From positions 112,245 to 176,244 of the forward strand of contig WIDE01000068.1 of NCBI GenBank assembly GCA_015039315.1: a stretch of 64,000 bases of DNA. Reading direction: 5' to 3'. Within the stretch, counting starts at the first letter, position 1. Each line of letters begins with the position of its first letter. Shown here one piece after another: positions 10,532 through 22,166 of the stretch. Source of the stretch: Clavulina sp. PMI_390 (Eukaryota; Basidiomycota; Agaricomycetes; Cantharellales; Hydnaceae). The notes beneath the pieces are model-generated. The model had not been told where the DNA came from and did no database searches. It saw nothing but the letters and a program-made list of their open reading frames with translations. The position numbers were made by a program, and so were the translations under genes.

Positions 10532-13477
10532 ATGCCCCCTAAAAAGGGAGAAAAACCTCGAGCAACTTCGCCCACCATTTCTCTTACCAAACTCCACCGT
10601 ATCCTTCGCCCTCTAAGAAGCAAATGCGTCGCCCTTGCAGAGACCCTAAATCAACCCTCCGTAAGACACGCTATTACGGGCAGCACGGTGACCACGTCGC
10701 GCCTCATTCGTGACGAAACCTCCTTCGACTTCCCTAACATATCATCCTCGTCTCCTGCATCCCACTTCCATCGATCCCCCCACCCAGCCATTGGGATCCC
10801 TACTCTGCATGATGACGATGCTTATGTGCCTTTCGGGCATGTAGCGTATCTTCCAACCTCCAACACGATTGGTGGTGGCCACAGGTTGGGAGACAGCATG
10901 AACCGCATCAATGCCGAGATTGGCGTTGGTATTGCATATGCTCGGCTTGGTGACAAGGTTGCGGCAGTGGTCACGGCATTCGAAGGTGTAGTAAAAAACA
11001 TTCACCCGACTTTACCACCCCCAACATCTCAGCACTCACTTCGCTCGATGTGTGGGGCGGTGGTTGGACAGCAAATCGAGCCGCTGGGAGAAAACGACCT
11101 TTCAGATGACGAATCTGATGATAGCGAGGAAGGAGACGAGAATGAGGAGGATGAGGATGAAGATGAAGAAGAGAGCGAGATGGCCGTGGACCAGTGGTAT
11201 GAAGCCATTCCAGACCACCTTCGCAGGTATGTCTGTTTCCATGATGCACAACTACTTGCAACTCAACAATATCTGATCTCCCCTAGGTTCGTCGTGATTG
11301 GGCACGCGGTCGACATGATCGAGAAAATTCTACCAATGTCGCTTCCTCGTCTATGGGAAGATTTACTCGACTGTTGTGCAAAGAACGCCAGTTCAATTGA
11401 GGTAAGCCTGCTTTCCGTGCCTCACTACCCATAAACTGACTCTTTATAGGTGCAAATGGTGCTCAGCAAACTGTTGGCCTGTGCTCTGAGCTCTGCTCCC
11501 AAACCAATGCCTACTACCGAGAAAAAGTTTCCTCCGTCATACCTCCTCAAACTCTCGCAACGTTTGTTCGGCTCCATCCCCTCACTCGATCCACTGTTCT
11601 TCATCGATTCTGTGCTTCGCGCTGTGGGAGAGAGTGATCCGCGACTGTCGTGGAGTCATCCTCCATTACTCTCGTTCGCCGAGAATCATCCTTGTGCACC
11701 TCTCATCGCCTCACGTATCCTCGACTCGCTACTCGCGAACCCTGATAAACCCAAACAAAATACGCGCATGCGGAAGTGGACCAAGCTTCTCCTCAGACTA
11801 GACTTTTCTCTTCCGCCAGACGAAGATATGGAGGACGGGGAAGCTGTTCGTTGGGTTGAGGCGCTTGCGAAAACCGCTATTCAAGTCCTGGATATTTGTA
11901 CCGAACTTGAGTCCTGGCGTTCTGCTGGGCTGTGTCTCGGCCTCCATGCCTACGTTCGGTCGGAGGATTACCCTGGTCTTCGCGCTACGCTCCTCGAGCG
12001 CCTACTCGTTCTCTCCAACAAGGTGTTCGTCGACGGTAGAATCGCTACCAAAGCAGGTGCCTTACCTCCCAAGGACATCTTTGCCATTATGCTGCCATGT
12101 CTGGAAAAGCAGTACTTTTTCGATGCGGTTAGCGAGTATGCGAGCGCGCTGTGGGCAACGGAGAAGCTTCATGCTATGGAAGCAATGTTCCTCTCATCTG
12201 CACTGTCGTTCGCGAAACGTTGTTCTGCACCTAGCCCATATGACGAAGATCTCGACCCGCTCCTTGATGACCACCAGATGGATGAGGTCAGGAAATGGTA
12301 CGCTAGAGCACTGGACAAGTGTCGCCGCCAGCGGTCTTTATCTAGCTATGCCACGAATAACTCTGTCCCGGACGTGCGATCCGCCTCTGGTTCACCTTCC
12401 AAACACCTCAAAGTGAATCGCCCTCCACCTCAGATCAGTACGAACAAATCATCGACGCAGATCCCCAAGAACATCCCACGGAAACAGGTTTTTGTTGAGC
12501 TTATTGTGAGGCCGAAACATACCACCATGCCTTCAACGAGCAGCGGAATTGACCCTCGTAGGAAAAGACCTTTCCTTCCTGACCTCATTGCTCGGACCTC
12601 GTCGGTATCGACCCCCAGCACTTCAGAGCGTTCAACTCCATTCACCGATGTTGTCACTATTGACTCGTCCTCGAGCGACGACGAAGAGGTGCCCATATCT
12701 CGGAAAGGACCCCGTCGCAGCCCCAAAGAACGAGTGTACAAAACCTCCTCAACGAACGTGTCGTATGCACAACCTCCGTCATGGGTTACGGATCCTCAAA
12801 CTATCGAGGATGCCAAACGCGCTGCGTTGGCGTCATCGTATCGAGCTTCTGCCGCCCGGAACGAGGCAATCTATGACGAAGAGTCCGATTCCAATGATGG
12901 TTCTCCTGGGCTGGTGGAGTCCAGTGATGACACTGACGATGAGCCCGTCGATCACCGACACGAGGCTCAGGACGTGGACCTTACCCCTCTTGCGGCACGA
13001 GCGCGTCAAAGGGGCAGGACATCAAGTGGTCTCTCTGCCGCATCATCGTCGTCTTCTTCACTATGTCTTCCCTCTCTCAGCCGGAGGACAACATCAACAG
13101 TTTACTCTGAGTCAAGCCGTCAATCATCTTTCTCCTCCATTACGTCCTATTCATCATCTCATCAATCTCAACCATTTCCATACCTCTATCAGCAAGGCGT
13201 TGGATCCTATCCCTCCCAATCCCAATCCCAGTCTCACTCTCGACCCCAGTACAACCCTGCTTATACTCGTCATAACCACAAGCCAGTTCCTCCGTCGAGT
13301 GAGCCTGGCCCTCTCAACCTCTTCAATCCTGCACCCAAACGCCCTCGGCCGAGCGCAGAACCTCATATCATGAACTTAACACCTCGAAGTGAACGCGATC
13401 CGCTCGATCTTTTCTCTTCTCCACTAGCTCCAGTCTTGGCTCGTCCTGCGAAGAAACGACGTTTGGGACGAGAATGA
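10532..13477 (+). CDS. large Ser-rich nuclear protein of unknown function
   Basis: Three exons (10532-11226, 11287-11401, 11450-13477), 945 residues, family not recognised. Residues 1-60 are basic. About residues 190-225 form an acidic run (DDESDDSEEGDENEEDEDEDEEE). Residues about 240-560 look globular and helical (VIGHAVDMIEKILPMSLPRLWEDLL; DIFAIMLPCLEKQYFFDAVSEYASALW) and may be a HEAT/ARM-like fold. The last 380 residues are Ser/Pro-rich with acidic patches (DSSSSDDEE) and end in basic clusters, PKRPRPS and PAKKRRLGRE, that resemble nuclear localisation signals. Nuclear residence is inferred from those clusters only. The first exon is the part duplicated and destroyed at 7589-7815. Confidence 0.8.
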
Positions 13478-14297
13478 CTGGCTACCAGTTGGAGGAGTAA
13501 CTTATTCATTCTTATCGTACTCGGCGGCCGGTGTCATTTGATTATTCTATTGCAACATCAATTAGGGGTGGCTGTGAAATTTATTACCTTCCAGATGGCA
13601 GGCTATTGCAATATGTCCGATGCTCTGCCAGCGCGTTAAACAGATTTCTTGGCATTGATCGAGCCCAGTGGGTTGGCGGGGAGGGCTGTGTGTTCATCAC
13701 TAGGATGTCTCACCTTCATCGCACTGAGGCACTGCGGAATATGCCTCTTAGGGCCATATGTGACCGCGGGGTGAGATGGACGTAATGCCTGGGTGACAGA
13801 GCGAACAAGACCCTGAAAGACGTAAAATTTCTGAAGATTTGCGCTTGTGATCTACCAGGCGCCCGTGGCTGCTTCTCGTTGCGTTATATGCTTTTCTTGA
13901 CCTACCTCCAGACCCGAACGATCACTGTAATGCGGTCAAAGGCACGATATGGAATGGGGGAACAGCGTGTCGAACGGTTGGGGGAATTCATTATTTTTAG
14001 CTTAATTGTGCCTATTTTCTGAAACAAAAAAGCGCCCAATCGTGAGTGATTGGCGTTGTTTCTCGAGACCTCGACCGTTCCAAGCAAATGAACCATTGGG
14101 TAATTAATATCATAAATCAGGACTGCCATTCATTTGGAATTTCTCGGCATTGGTCAAGCAGAACTTGGTATGAATTCTCCAGATAAATGACTGCCGCGTG
14201 TTGTCCAGCCTTTCCTTTTACCTCTTCAGCCCCTCCCCTGGCCCAGAGTCCTATTTGTTCCTTCTTCTCTGTGGTTTCACTACTCGAGCTCAGTATC
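13478..14297. other. intergenic, no gene recognised
   Basis: 3' flank of the nuclear-protein gene and upstream region of the secreted-protein gene. Several short frames overlap on both strands without family resemblance. Confidence 0.5.
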
Positions 14298-15635
14298 ATG
14301 AAGCTTGCGCTCGTCTTATCATGTTTCTTGTGGTTGGCGATCGGTGTCAGTGCTGTCCCTGCCCGATTTGGTTTGGGGCGTAAGCCTACACCAGTTATGG
14401 ATCGAACTCTGATCGACTCGAAGGCGTTCGAGTCAAACGCCAAACGTTTTGCGGCTGGTCTTCCCCCTTTACCTGCTCGCAGGCTGTGGTCAAAAACCTC
14501 TAGTGAGCCTTGAATTCCTTCCCAGCTTTAGGCTAGCTCATGGGCTGAACTTTGGCACTCCGACAGGCGCCAAGAGAGGGGGCACGTCCCCCATGATGTA
14601 AGTAGTACACGTGTTCGATGGCCTATGCACGCCATGAAATACTAACGTAGCCTTTATATGGACGGTTAGATCTAGATATATGGGTAAACTAGGGGTCACC
14701 TCGAAGAACGGGACTAGCCTTGGGTTTATTTCCAAGGTGCTTAACGTGGACGGAGGGTGAGTTAGTCCTCGCAGACCGCATATTTCCCTTAGAACACTTC
14801 CTGATTTCGCGACGGGTGCGTTTCAAAATTAGTTACACGCTGAGCTCCGACGACTCTCACGCCGCGGTTGTAAGCTTCACAGCTTCAAATAGTGGCTCGT
14901 CCTCTCGACTTTCGATCGAGGATCAGGTAAATTGTCGGCTATTGGTGATCAGATTCCCACAAACTGACGACCGAAAATCATATCAATCAGACATCTTCCA
15001 GCCCTAACGCTACCTTTTTTGGAGCCGTTATCCCTCATGGTGATACTCTCGCCGCGTCCAAGTCGACTATTGACGCCTCCGGGCTCGGAAAACAGCGCCG
15101 GGACACCCAGGGTACCATAACCGACCATGTGACAATTGCTGGCGTCGCGCAAAGTAAGTTGCCCTTATCGCCCATATCGGGGAATTGTTGGACTTACGTC
15201 TATGCAGCTCCTCCCGGTTCAACTCCCCAGGGTGGACCTAATACTGTGCAACAGGGCTCTGGTAATGGAGGGGGAAGTACGTCAGGTAGCGGAATGGACG
15301 GCGAATCTGCCATTTGGACTTTCGATCCCACAAGTGGCAAGTGGCAGCTGACCTGGATTAACTATGATGGATGTAGGTGGCCAAGGAGTTCGCTAGAGCG
15401 AAAACGTAATTTGCTGATGACATATTTCTTACAGCTGCGGTCCCAACAGAGCCATTTTTCAATCCCGGCTCTGGGGCAGATTCTTCATCGATCCAAATGG
15501 TATCGGACACGACTTCTTACATGGCAGCGAACCCTAGTGCTGTTGCCATTGTAAGCTTTTCCAATCCTTACGCTGATAAAAACAAAAAACAAAAAACTTA
15601 TCATTTTGATGCAGATTCTCAACCTCGCCAAATGA
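14298..15635 (+). CDS. secreted protein of unknown function, eight exons
   Basis: Exons 14298-14502, 14567-14597, 14670-14756, 14833-14926, 14991-15153, 15208-15372, 15435-15550 and 15615-15635 join to 293 residues. An N-terminal signal peptide (MKLALVLSCFLWLAIGVSA) is followed by ARFGLGRKPTPV, a region common after the signal peptide in small agaricomycete secreted proteins. The C-terminal third has GESAIWTFDPTSGKWQLTWINYDG, a layout I associate with an uncharacterised basidiomycete secreted family, and a Gly/Ser linker (GGGSTSGSG) precedes it. No catalytic motif is recognised. The last exon has only 21 nt (ILNLAK and stop). Frame bookkeeping supports every junction, but exon 3 (using the acceptor at 14669) and exon 4 (acceptor at 14832) are less certain because other AGs are near. 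Confidence 0.72.
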
Positions 15636-17260
15636 GCACTCTAGTCCAATTTTTTTACGAACTTTTAACAACCCTTTACGATTTCTCCCTGTAGGACTTC
15701 TGAAAAACAGAATCTTTGTCAACGTCTTAACCACTTCCTTTCCCCTGTGTATTGTATCGTGTGATTTTCTGATAGGGTGACACGCCTTCGGCCGTCAAAA
15801 AAGATAAAACCCGCTGAATTGTAGTATTAGGTTCTTTGAGGACAGTGATTATGATGGCAATTGGCTGTTAAAAGCTAAGTGAGGTCTTCCTAGAATGGAG
15901 CCAGAGCTAAAGAAGGCTCAGGGCCCCCCGCAATGGGCACAGATTACGTGACAGGCTCGTAGCAGAATCTAATAGTTGAGTGATTAATTTAGTTAAGAGG
16001 CTCGCGGTCTCAGGTGTCTAACAGTGTCTAAACTGTGCAATCGGGCTACGACACGTTCAGTTATTTGAAGAGGTCGGATAAGTATGTGGAAAATCTTCAA
16101 GGCTGGTAATCTGGTTTCTGAAGCGAGAAGGAGATTCTGCTCACTGGTGCCAAGGTTCAAAGTAATCAAGGGTCTTCCATCAGCAACTCCCACAACGCAG
16201 ACAGAACGTAGCGGCATTCAATCCTAGATTTCAAACTTTCCATGGCCCTTCCAAACTGGAGATAGGAGATGATTACGGGAGTCATGTTTACATGGGCAGG
16301 ACTGCCGCTTGCTTGTCACTGGCGTAGTGGCGCGCCCACAGTCCCAGGGTCTAGTAGCAGGGTGGCGAGGCGGGTCAGATCAACGAGAACAGGGTGCTTC
16401 ACTTATATGATGCCGGAAGCCAACAACGTTCACCAAGTAGAATGAGTCTGAGACTCTGAGTGATGAATCCGCATTCCTTAGCAGGTACTTTCAGTCTCTT
16501 TCAGACTTCATCCCAATGCAGCCTTAGGAAACTTGTGACGCTTTATATCAGATGCACAGGGCCCTAACACATGTAGTGAGGGAAATTGGCTCTTTAGCAT
16601 GATTTGTGAGCTCGTGGGTGAAACTTGCTCTCGAAGGATGTTTACATAGGTTGGAACAGTCGAGGACTTGGCGCTTACCACCTCTACCAATAGGAGAATT
16701 AACTCTCTGCTGGTGATTCGGATTTCGCAACCTCGATTCTACCTTTATAAAAGTGAGAAACACCCTCTCTATTTATCCAAATGCACTTCAGAGGAATCTA
16801 TAATTGAATTTTTGTGCAATCGACCTACCACTATATCGCCCACATTATCCCGACTTCCCAAGGCGTCACAATACTCCTCCACGTATTCCATCGCTCGAGC
16901 TCCCATATATTGGGACTTCTCAATTATGAATTCTGTATTAGAGCTCTTAGAGTGTGGAAGCTCAATATCGGATTTTACTAACCTCAAATAGCAGTAGGAT
17001 CTGCTATGTAAAAAGGCCTGATGTCTGAGTTATCACGGTGGAGAGAGAATGAGATCATCGACGCCAAAAGAACCAAATGTTGCGTGAAACGAAGCGTCAG
17101 CACGATACATGAAAGCTCGGCAGGGTTGCGAGGACTTACAACAGATTCGCCTTTCTGAGACATGAATCACTCGATTGTAGCGATCCGAGCGCCCTGTGGG
17201 ATCGATTTCGATGGGTTCCATCTTATTAGGCCCGGCGAGCGGAGAAATTTTACTGCTTAC
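15636..17260. other. intergenic, no gene recognised
   Basis: Over 1.6 kb with only short unsupported frames. The minus-strand frame at 16769-16987 and the one at 17033-17250 might be 3' exons of the truncated gene at 17261-17822, but no consistent splice phase was found. Confidence 0.4.
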
Positions 17261-17822
17261 CAGCAGGATGCTCAAGATCTACATAGAGAAAGTCCCACTT
17301 GCGCATGCCCAATGGGAGCGGCACACCCTTACTGTCGAGAAAAATTCCAGGCCCACCCGGTTGGTTTAAAAGTCCAAGCCCTACGGGCGACAATTTTGTA
17401 CGGGCCCAGCCAGGTGGTGGACTGAGAGCGATGGCTTCCGGGGATGCATCAATCAAGTAGGAGTCTGCAGCATCAGTTTTGGGATTCCCGAATCCGGACG
17501 TCGCGTCGAATGTCCACCAAGTTGGTGAAGTGGATGGAAAAGCTTCTATTCGAGCTCCCGATAAGAGTGATAGTGGCGAAAAGGGCATTTGATCGGAGTT
17601 GGGACCAGCCTGAGAAGCCTCACCAAAGAGGACCACGTTTACGGGGATATCCACGGCGGTGCCAGGAGCACCAACTGAGAGGTCGAGACGATTATCGTCT
17701 TCTTCTCCAGTGTCATCTGCATGAGACAAGAACACATTATGGATAACAAAGGCATCGAACTCTTCCAACCGAGCTATGCATCGCTTGAGGCTCCTCACAG
17801 TGCAGGGAGGGGGAAGATCCTC
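17261..17822 (-). CDS. unknown protein, 5' part lost in assembly gap
   Basis: An open frame of about 187 codons runs out of the gap on the minus strand and ends at a GTAAGC donor at 17260. Visible features are DAFVIHNVFLSHADDTGEEDDNRLDLSVG, then VDIPVNVVLFGEASQAGP, a Trp pair (SPTWWTFDATSGFG) and a Gly/Pro-rich segment ending DFLYVDLEHPAG. It reads as a real protein in composition and has no internal stop, but I do not recognise the family. The next exon may start after AATAAG at 17226. The start, the length and the true 3' end are unknown because of the gap. Confidence 0.5.
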
Positions 17823-18416
17823 NNNNNNNNNNNNNNNNNNNNNNNNNNNNNNNNNNNNNNNNNNNNNNNNNNNNNNNNNNNNNNNNNNNNNNNNNNNNNN
17901 NNNNNNNNNNNNNNNNNNNNNNNNNNNNNNNNNNNNNNNNNNNNNNNNNNNNNNNNNNNNNNNNNNNNNNNNNNNNNNNNNNNNNNNNNNNNNNNNNNNN
18001 NNNNNNNNNNNNNNNNNNNNNNNNNNNNNNNNNNNNNNNNNNNNNNNNNNNNNNNNNNNNNNNNNNNNNNNNNNNNNNNNNNNNNNNNNNNNNNNNNNNN
18101 NNNNNNNNNNNNNNNNNNNNNNNNNNNNNNNNNNNNNNNNNNNNNNNNNNNNNNNNNNNNNNNNNNNNNNNNNNNNNNNNNNNNNNNNNNNNNNNNNNNN
18201 NNNNNNNNNNNNNNNNNNNNNNNNNNNNNNNNNNNNNNNNNNNNNNNNNNNNNNNNNNNNNNNNNNNNNNNNNNNNNNNNNNNNNNNNNNNNNNNNNNNN
18301 NNNNNNNNNNNNNNNNNNNNNNNNNNNNNNNNNNNNNNNNNNNNNNNNNNNNNNNNNNNNNNNNNNNNNNNNNNNNNNNNNNNNNNNNNNNNNNNNNNNN
18401 NNNNNNNNNNNNNNNN
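17823..18416. other. assembly gap (594 N)
   Basis: A run of 594 undetermined bases between the unknown gene and the retroelement remnant. Repeats around it make a collapsed or mis-sized gap likely. Confidence 1.
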
Positions 18417-19619
18417 GAAACCTATCTTTACCACTCGCATAGCCACATCCCACGAGGAAGCGATCGAGGCCCATCAAAGCTTCCCTCCGCCACCCTGCAC
18501 TTAACACCTTCACAGCGACGGTTCCAAGACGGAGCAAGGAGTAGGAGTGGGCGGCTACTACGCGAACACCAACACCTCTCTCAAGCGCCGACTAGGCGAC
18601 TCTGAGGCCCACACTGTCTACTAAGCAGAGCTCAGGGTATCTTCATTGCTCTTCGGTTGCTTGAAACTATACCAGCCACCAGCTCCACCTCGACTACCGC
18701 CTACATCCATCTCGACAACCAAGCGGCCATAAGAGCGTGCGCCATGTGCCCCCATCGACGATCAGGAAAACACCTCTTCATGGACATTCATCGTAAAGCA
18801 TGGGAGCTGGCAGATGCCCGCCGTAGGTTCAGCCTTCGTCTTGTGTGGATACCCGGCCACAGCGACATCCCAGGTCAAGACGAGGCCGACAACCTTGCAA
18901 AGGATGCGGCAAACAACACCAAATCACAGGATAAACCAATCGACGAGCCAGCGGCGGCCGCCCGCTACAGCTCTTGTGGTCTCGCTGGTGAATCATTCAC
19001 AAGCAGGCGAACGCCATCAGCTCGTTAGAGTTAAGTTTTCGTCCAAGAAGACAGCTGCGCTGCTGTCGTCGCCGCCCCATGAGAAGTGCAGCAGTCTTGT
19101 GCAACTCAGGACGGGCCATGCACCCTTACGTGGATACCTAGCACGGTTTTGCCATGCGGACACCCCCCACTGCGAACGATGCGGCGAGGCATGGTCAGTA
19201 CGGCACTATCTCGCCACTTGCAGGCAACACAACTGCGAGCGCATGGAGCTCCAGAAGAAAGTCCGCGTCTTAGAAGATCCCAGCTTCCGGAACAAGGGCT
19301 TCGACCTATCCGCACTACTATCGCACCCTGATGTCATTCCCCTAACCCTGAAATTCATAGCGACCACCCGCCAAATCCCCCTCTAATCAACCCCCCAAAG
19401 CGACCACCTAGAATATCTACTTCACGCGACCCGCCCTCTCCCTCGTTTTCCTCATGCCATAACTTATTTTCTTTTTCTCCCATGCATATATTCTCGTTTT
19501 CTTCATCCTTCTTCCTCAACTGCTATTCTATTCTCCATTACAACATCTCAATGGACTCCCGCCACTCCCACGTGTAAGGCACAGATGCCTGCTTGAATCT
19601 GATCATATCATCATCATCA
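18417..19619 (+). mobile_element. degenerate non-LTR (LINE) retrotransposon, 3' end: RNase H and zinc knuckle
   Basis: The 3' end of a LINE-type element, 5' part lost in or beyond the gap. Signs of an RNase H domain: DGSKTEQGVGVGGYY near 18515, AELRVSSLLF near 18628, IHLDNQAAIRA near 18708, and the terminal VWIPGHSDIPGQDEADNLA near 18845. A C-terminal zinc knuckle follows (HCERCGEAWSVRHYLATC) at 19170-19224, as in fungal Tad/I-like LINEs. The copy is dead: a TAA stands in the VY-AEL motif (18622), one frameshift falls near 18655 and another near 18950. The element ends in a TCA-type microsatellite tail (19601-19619), the tail style used by many such LINEs, directly against F-box coding sequence. 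Confidence 0.85.
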
Positions 19620-20555
19620 AGGCGTAGATACCTGCGTCTTGACTGGCGCTCAGCGCCGTCTTCGGCAATATTGGACTTGGGTGGGGTAACTGAGCTTCGA
19701 GTTGTCTACCTATGGTTCGGTGCAACATCGGGTGATGCAGAACTACCCGTCTGAAGTGTCAGGGTCAAGAAGATAACTGAAATTCATATAATTGGGTCCA
19801 TATCTATAGCTGACAGTTACCAGCTCATTTCTCAGTGCCGTTAGATGCTGGCGGTACTTGCATGGCAGAAATGCAGTGCGGATCTATCTCGTGGCTTGCT
19901 TACTCCCCTTCGCACCGCATCGGGTTTCGGAGTCTCCACACTCTTCTTGTTGACGTACCTTATCCTTACTAATTGTTGGACACTGATAAAACGGCCTTTC
20001 CAGCTGTTGAAACTCTGTCAATGGGAAACAGTGTCGTAGGACAGATTGACACTGGAAAACATCATTTACCCCGTTTGCGCATTCTAGCTACATGCGCGTT
20101 CGAGTTATCACGATTTCTTGTTGCTCGCAACAACGCTATCGAAGAGATTCACTGGATCGGACCAGGTTACGTTTCAGCCCGTATATTTTGACCGTTCATT
20201 CCAACTCCATGCGAGATGCCTTATGGCGGCACCCATCCTTGAAATCCGCACCTCGTTCTCCAGCAGACAATGGGTCGCCTCCTTTATCCCCCACCAGTCC
20301 TCCCAGAACTAAGGAAGTTTTACCTTTACGACATTGACATCGATATACCGATACGTGAGCTCCTCGTTGCGACTAAACGGCGGCAGAACCCCTTCATTGT
20401 GCTGATTCCCTGTGATCATCCCACGCATGACTCGGAGAAGACTTCGGGGGCCAGTGAGGTCTCGAAAATATGTGGACGAACTCCAAAATAAATTTCCTGG
20501 CTTCTTGGATGAGAGTAGCCCTCTAAAAGCTCCTCTGCTTGATGATGAGTTCTAG
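19620..20555 (+). pseudogene. broken F-box/LRR gene, 3' part only
   Basis: Translated pieces follow the C-terminal half of the F-box protein at 3035-4770 step by step: RYLRLDWRSA (RYLHLEWDSA there), ITEIHIIGS (ISEIHLAGW), LPRLRILATCAFELSRFL (FPRLRVLQTCSLNFSSFL), EEIHWIGPGYV (EEIHWTGPSGYV), LRKFYLYDIDIDIPIRELLVATK and KFPGFLDESSPLKAP (KYPGLLDERGPTRPP). Stops occur near 19688, 19752 and 19850, with frame changes between segments. The 5' half, with the F-box itself, is absent, and the similarity begins right after the LINE tail. The gene was probably split by that insertion, although a separate deletion is possible. Confidence 0.8.
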
Positions 20556-20775
20556 TAGTACCTAGTATCTATCTCTTACACGCTCTCGGGCTCACTTTTT
20601 TACCCAGATATACAAAGACGCTGTCTTTTTCAGTTAGCTCGAAGTAATATTCATCTAACACATCGATTAACGATTGCATTGTTTCAGTTTCTGAGACCCT
20701 CTATACGAAGGAGGTGATGCAAATCACGAATTGGATCACGTGCCTCAGTTCCTCGTCCGCTTCAACTTCATTTGC

Positions 20776-21542
20776 ATGACGATATCGGAAGCAACGTATC
20801 AGCCAACACACGCCGGATTTGGGCAGGTGAGGTTCGTGGAGGGAGAATTTCGTTCATCCTTGATCGCGACTAATGTAAGTCAAGGCGGAGAGACATCCTC
20901 TTTTGACCCATCCTGCTATGAATGCGATTTTCCTCGTGAGATCGAAGATCGATCCCCTGCTCGCTCTTCATAGGCGTTTAGCAAAGATGATAAGACCTGC
21001 CATGGGACTATATGGGGTCCCAACACGCGCGATGCTCCAGCAAACTCTTACGACACACTCCAATATGGGATTGACCAGCATTGTGTACTCGAGTCCGATC
21101 TACATTATCGTGTGTTCCCTTCTAGTTATCATTGCCTCTAGTATGATAAAGCAATCGAATGGAACTAGTGAATCACTCATGCAGCCCCAACACGGCAGTC
21201 GTCCTGGACTCACCAAATAGAGCACAGTGGCATATTCACGTACTGAAGGATATCAACATTGGTGACGAAATCACAATATTTTACCCAAGCACAGAGTGGG
21301 AATCCGGACAGCCGTTCGACTGCATGTGTGGAAGTGAAGTCGGTACAATATTTCGTGCGATGTGATGGTTCGTTACCGAGAGGAATAGACGCGGAGACTA
21401 ATTCATCTTCTGTCTGTAGGCCTGTCTAGAGAGGATTTCAGGAGCAAAGGAATTGGATCTTAAGACGATTGAGAAGCGGGGTTATGTTGCAAAGCACATT
21501 CAGCAACTTCTCTCGCAGCGGGATGGCATGGATGTATCGTAG
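20776..21542 (+). CDS. small SET-domain protein
   Basis: Four exons (20776-20874, 20974-21109, 21169-21338, 21420-21542), 175 residues. The core has the SET signature: a SYDTLQYGIDQH segment, ESDLHYLNHSCSPNT (the NHSC pseudoknot motif), INIGDEITIFYPSTEW, then CMCGSEACLERISGAK, a post-SET-like cysteine cluster. It belongs to the short single-domain SET proteins of agaricomycetes, in which the FYPSTEW variant replaces the usual ELTFDY. Family knowledge: SET enzymes methylate lysine; for this small class the substrate is unknown. The third donor (GTCGGT) is non-canonical but gives the right frame and sequence. The ATG was chosen as the first in frame; an upstream exon is possible because the N-terminal half of the domain is short. 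Confidence 0.72.
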
Positions 21543-22166
21543 ATCGTGAATTTACACATACCGGACTAAAAGTACTAATTTCCGAGCGATAATGCTTGAA
21601 ACTCTCGAAGAGCCTTGTTTTTCTAAATCTCCCGAATGTAAGAGGAGACTCTTATCGCGGATTAGAAAGGAGACCAGCCGTACCGCGGACCAAGCAACAA
21701 AAGAATATGATATCTGAGCTGAGCAGCTAAAGGACTGAAAAGTGTAACGCGATCTCCAATAGTCGGATCAAGATGTAGGGCTATACTAAGCTAGGCTTGT
21801 TGGATATGTGAGTCCAACATAATGGTTTCCCAAAACTACCTTCTGTACGCCACACGAGTTCACATAATGGCATAGCTTGCTAGTCCTACTGTCTGTAATT
21901 TTCCATCCCCAGGTTCGTATATTTCAGCACTACTTCCTTTGCCAGTTCTGACGACGCCAATGTGTATAGTGCAGCTTGTGAGACTCCAACGAGAGAGCAT
22001 TCCCACTACTCACGCCTTTAATATCCATTTACTCCATGTCAAATGTGGTGAAATGGAGAAAAAGGAAGTTACAAATTGCAAATTAATGATTGATTGAAGA
22101 ACAAAAATACGAAAGGTTCATAATGACAGGTGTCTCAGACATAGGAGAACAAGGAGGGACTGTGGG
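21543..22166. other. intergenic, convergent 3' ends
   Basis: Lies between the 3' ends of the SET gene (plus) and the Ser/Pro-rich gene (minus). Nothing recognised. Confidence 0.5.

Larger units (their letters stand above)
8150..10800. repeat. tandem duplication, copy 2 (about 2.65 kb)
   Basis: Second copy of the segment at 5260-7815, same orientation. It contains an intact CBM1 gene (8722-9097) and ends inside the first exon of the intact gene at 10532. This copy keeps the ATG of that gene and a canonical TATA box for the CBM1 gene, so it is probably closer to the ancestral arrangement. Edges are approximate. Confidence 0.88.

Noticed and set aside
16668..16991. Open frame of 107 codons, plus strand
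   Set aside because: No family resemblance, no signal or domain features, and overlapping frames on the other strand are equally long.
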